This document shows, in pieces, positions 61,696-64,000 of a DNA stretch of 64,000 bases (its first letter is position 1; every line of letters begins with the position of its first letter). The translations under genes were made by a program, and so were the position numbers. The DNA comes from Gammaproteobacteria bacterium. Lineage in GTDB: Bacteria; Pseudomonadota; Gammaproteobacteria; Pseudomonadales; Pseudohongiellaceae. Below the pieces are notes generated by a model. That model ran no database searches. It saw only the letters and a list, made by a program, of their open reading frames with translations, and was not told the origin of the DNA. Location of the stretch: NCBI GenBank assembly GCA_028825335.1, contig JAPKAI010000003.1:1-64000 (forward strand), read 5' to 3'.

Positions 61696-62070
61696 CTATT
61701 GATTCGTCTTGCTGCTAAGGAGTTCATCGATCTCCAAGCCCAGCCTCTCAATACGCTCAGCAATTTTTGGCCATTCCTGTTCAAGAAATTTTCTCCTTTC
61801 TTCGGTAGATAATTTATCCTTCGCTCCTGATAAGACATACATTCCAAGCCCCCGTTTTTTCTCAACCAACTCTTCGTCGACTAATATTTGCATTGCTTTC
61901 GAAACAGTAATCGGATTAATACGCTGTTCTCTGGAAATCTGCCGCACGGAAGGTAAGGCATCCCCTTCACAGAGAACGCCATCCATAATCAGCTCTACCA
62001 GCTTGGCTCTAAGCTGAATATAGATAGGTTCTTTGTTGTTCCAATTAATTTCCAACGAGCGACTCCGCAT
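61696..62070 (-). CDS. GntR family (YtrA-like) transcriptional regulator
   Basis: PIYIQLRAKLVELIMDGVLCEGDALPSVRQISREQRINPITVSKAMQILVDEELVEKKRGLGMYV. Confidence 0.93.
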   Translation of the reverse strand: MRSRSLEINWNNKEPIYIQLRAKLVELIMDGVLCEGDALPSVRQISREQRINPITVSKAMQILVDEELVEKKRGLGMYVLSGAKDKLSTEERRKFLEQEWPKIAERIERLGLEIDELLSSKTNQ

Positions 62071-62225
62071 GATGTGGTGTTATACATGACTATAACACTA
62101 CATCAGCGAAGAACAAGTAAAATATTTGCGAGGGATTAGAGAAGTAAATTGACAAGACATTAGATTAAGAATGATCCTAATCTAATTGAAATATAATAAA
62201 TTAACTTCAAAATAAATTAAAAATT

Positions 62226-63431
62226 CTAGCTCTGACGGCGCTCAAGTATTGTATCGCAGCTCAATAATTCTTGAATTTCTTCGCCTGTAAAGTCGAACTC
62301 GCGCAGAATCTGCTGGGTGTGTTCGCCGAACTTAGGCGGCTTATGCCTAACTGAACCTGGGGTGCGGGACAGCTTAATGGGCGTGCCGGTCATTTTATAC
62401 CAACCATCTTCAATTACCATTTCGCGATGCTTTGTGTGAGCGTGATCCACCACTTGCGCGGTATCGTGAATAGCGCCCGCCGCTAGCCCTGCATTGGCAA
62501 GACGATCAGCAATCTCGCTGCCATCAATCTTCATCAAGCTCGACTCTATTTCTGCCTTTAAGTCATCACGATTAGTTACGCGATCAATGTTATTTAGAAA
62601 CCTAGTGTCTGAAATTAACTCCTGCCTGCCTAGCTCGACACACATCTTCGCATAGGCACGGTTGTTTCCTGCGCCAACAAAAATATCTACCGTCTTTGTG
62701 CGAAAGGTATCGTAGGGGCTAATATTCGGATGAGCATTACCTGTTGCTACCGGCACCTCGCCGGAATATAAATAATTAGGAATATGCGGATGCATCAAGG
62801 AAACGGCGCAGTCGTAGAGCGTCATATCCAAATACTGCCCTTGCTGCGACTTTTCTCTTTCCGCCATCGCCATCAGAATTGCAACGGCCGAATATAGCCC
62901 AGTGCCCATATCCACCATGGCTAAACCAAGTCTGGTGGGGTTACTACCCGCCTCCCCGTTGATACTGAACCATCCTGCCATGGCCTGAATAATTGCATCG
63001 TATCCAGGATGTCCTCCCCAAGGGCCATCACTACCAAATCCGCTAACTCGGCAGTGTATTAGCCTAGGAAATTTTTCCTTTAACACGCCTTCATAACCAA
63101 GGCCCCATGATTCCATAGTACCCGGTTTAAAATTTTCGATGACCACGTCTGCTTTTTCTAAAAGTCTTAGCAGCACTACCTGACCCTCAGGTTTCGAAAG
63201 ATCTAAGCCCATAGAGCGCTTGTTTCGATTTACCCCCAGAAAGTAAGCAGAATCTTCATCATGAAAGGGAGGCCCCCAGTCTCGAGTCTCGTCTCCGCGA
63301 GGAGGCTCGATCTTGATTATTTCGGCACCATGATCACCCAACATCTGTGTGCAATAGGGCCCGCCCAAGACTCTGGTCAGATCGATGACTAATTTGCCCT
63401 TAAGAGCACCATCACTAGAATTATTAAACAC
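62226..63431 (-). CDS. CaiB/BaiF CoA-transferase family protein
   Basis: GKLVIDLTRVLGGPYCTQMLGDHGAEIIKIEPP...GDETRDWGPPF; ADVVIENFKPGTME. Confidence 0.95.
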   Translation of the reverse strand: MFNNSSDGALKGKLVIDLTRVLGGPYCTQMLGDHGAEIIKIEPPRGDETRDWGPPFHDEDSAYFLGVNRNKRSMGLDLSKPEGQVVLLRLLEKADVVIENFKPGTMESWGLGYEGVLKEKFPRLIHCRVSGFGSDGPWGGHPGYDAIIQAMAGWFSINGEAGSNPTRLGLAMVDMGTGLYSAVAILMAMAEREKSQQGQYLDMTLYDCAVSLMHPHIPNYLYSGEVPVATGNAHPNISPYDTFRTKTVDIFVGAGNNRAYAKMCVELGRQELISDTRFLNNIDRVTNRDDLKAEIESSLMKIDGSEIADRLANAGLAAGAIHDTAQVVDHAHTKHREMVIEDGWYKMTGTPIKLSRTPGSVRHKPPKFGEHTQQILREFDFTGEEIQELLSCDTILERRQS

Positions 63432-63559
63432 GTTGGATTCCTGAATTTGCTGCTGACTATCGCTGCAGAGTCGATTCGCTTAGTGGACATTGAGGATACG
63501 GCAGCGCCGACGACGGTTCAAGCCCCTGCAGTAGTGTCTGCACAGAGCTAAAGAGAGCT

Positions 63560-64000
63560 CTAAACAGCCTCCCCTAGTAACTCACGGTTTAGCCCTTCTC
63601 TGCGAATCAAGATCTTAAGCTCCTGCAGCGCCTCAATCCGAAACGCAGAAAAATAATTTCTCGCTGCTTCTCGGAAAGTTGCTGTAGCCAGCTACTCTAT
63701 TCGAGCACGCATCTCAGATTTTTAAACGTGATTCCTAGGCTTCTGTTTTGACTCTGCGCTTAGCATATCCACCACCGCCGTTTCCGATTCAGCTGCGGCC
63801 GGCGCATCCACAGAGCTATACCCTCATTCAGAATCATCAGCCGCTATTTATCCAATCGTGAACAACCTGTCGGCTCTGCGACTTCGCGACTGCCCGCCTC
63901 GTGACCCGTTTCTCTAACGTAGTCTCGCTGTGCACGAAGAAGGCCGCTCAGTCGCTTAACAGTATGCACCGGCAAACGGATAGTTCTCGCCTGAATCATC
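63560..64000 (-). pseudogene. RpoS-like sigma-70 factor remnant, running off right edge
   Basis: Reverse strand: IQARTIRLPVHTVKRLSGLLRAQRDYVRETGHEAGSREVAEP... / SSVDAPAAAESETAVVDMLSAESKQKPRNHV* / WLQQLSEKQREIIFLRFGL / IEALQELKILIRREGLNRELLGEAV*. Confidence 0.75.

Noticed and set aside
1-64000. CRISPR arrays, tRNA/rRNA genes, transposases, integrases, prophage genes
   Set aside because: Looked for regular repeats, tRNA-like cloverleaf/CCA ends and DDE/tyrosine recombinase motifs by eye and saw none that I could support

Overview
This looks like a 64 kb chromosomal window from a gammaproteobacterium-like marine or environmental bacterium; the taxonomy is inferred from gene content only. Most of it is tightly packed metabolic and envelope genes: an ada-alkA fusion plus ogt, ilvD, Pit phosphate transport, a cytochrome c / PQQ-dehydrogenase pair, an acyl-CoA/SDR cluster, a GntR-ABC module, an aminotransferase and CaiB/BaiF. 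I saw no rRNA, tRNA, CRISPR array, transposase or prophage. The items most worth a second look are: (1) a ~34-43 kb locus of secreted and membrane proteins with a heme-c protein, SURF1, paired four-TM (DUF6644-like) proteins, tandem secreted paralogs and CopC-like proteins; (2) a terminator-shaped hairpin inside the signal-peptide codons of the first tandem paralog; (3) a four-gene operon of GT2, nucleoside-phosphorylase-like, spore-photoproduct-lyase-like radical SAM and SDR proteins; (4) a promoter / 40-aa Ala-Arg-rich ORF / terminator arrangement ahead of a GNAT-aminotransferase operon; (5) a fused FO synthase (FbiC-type); (6) an unusually large set of decaying genes absent from the ORF track, including an RpoS-like sigma factor at the right edge. 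Family calls come from reading motifs by eye; no database search was run.
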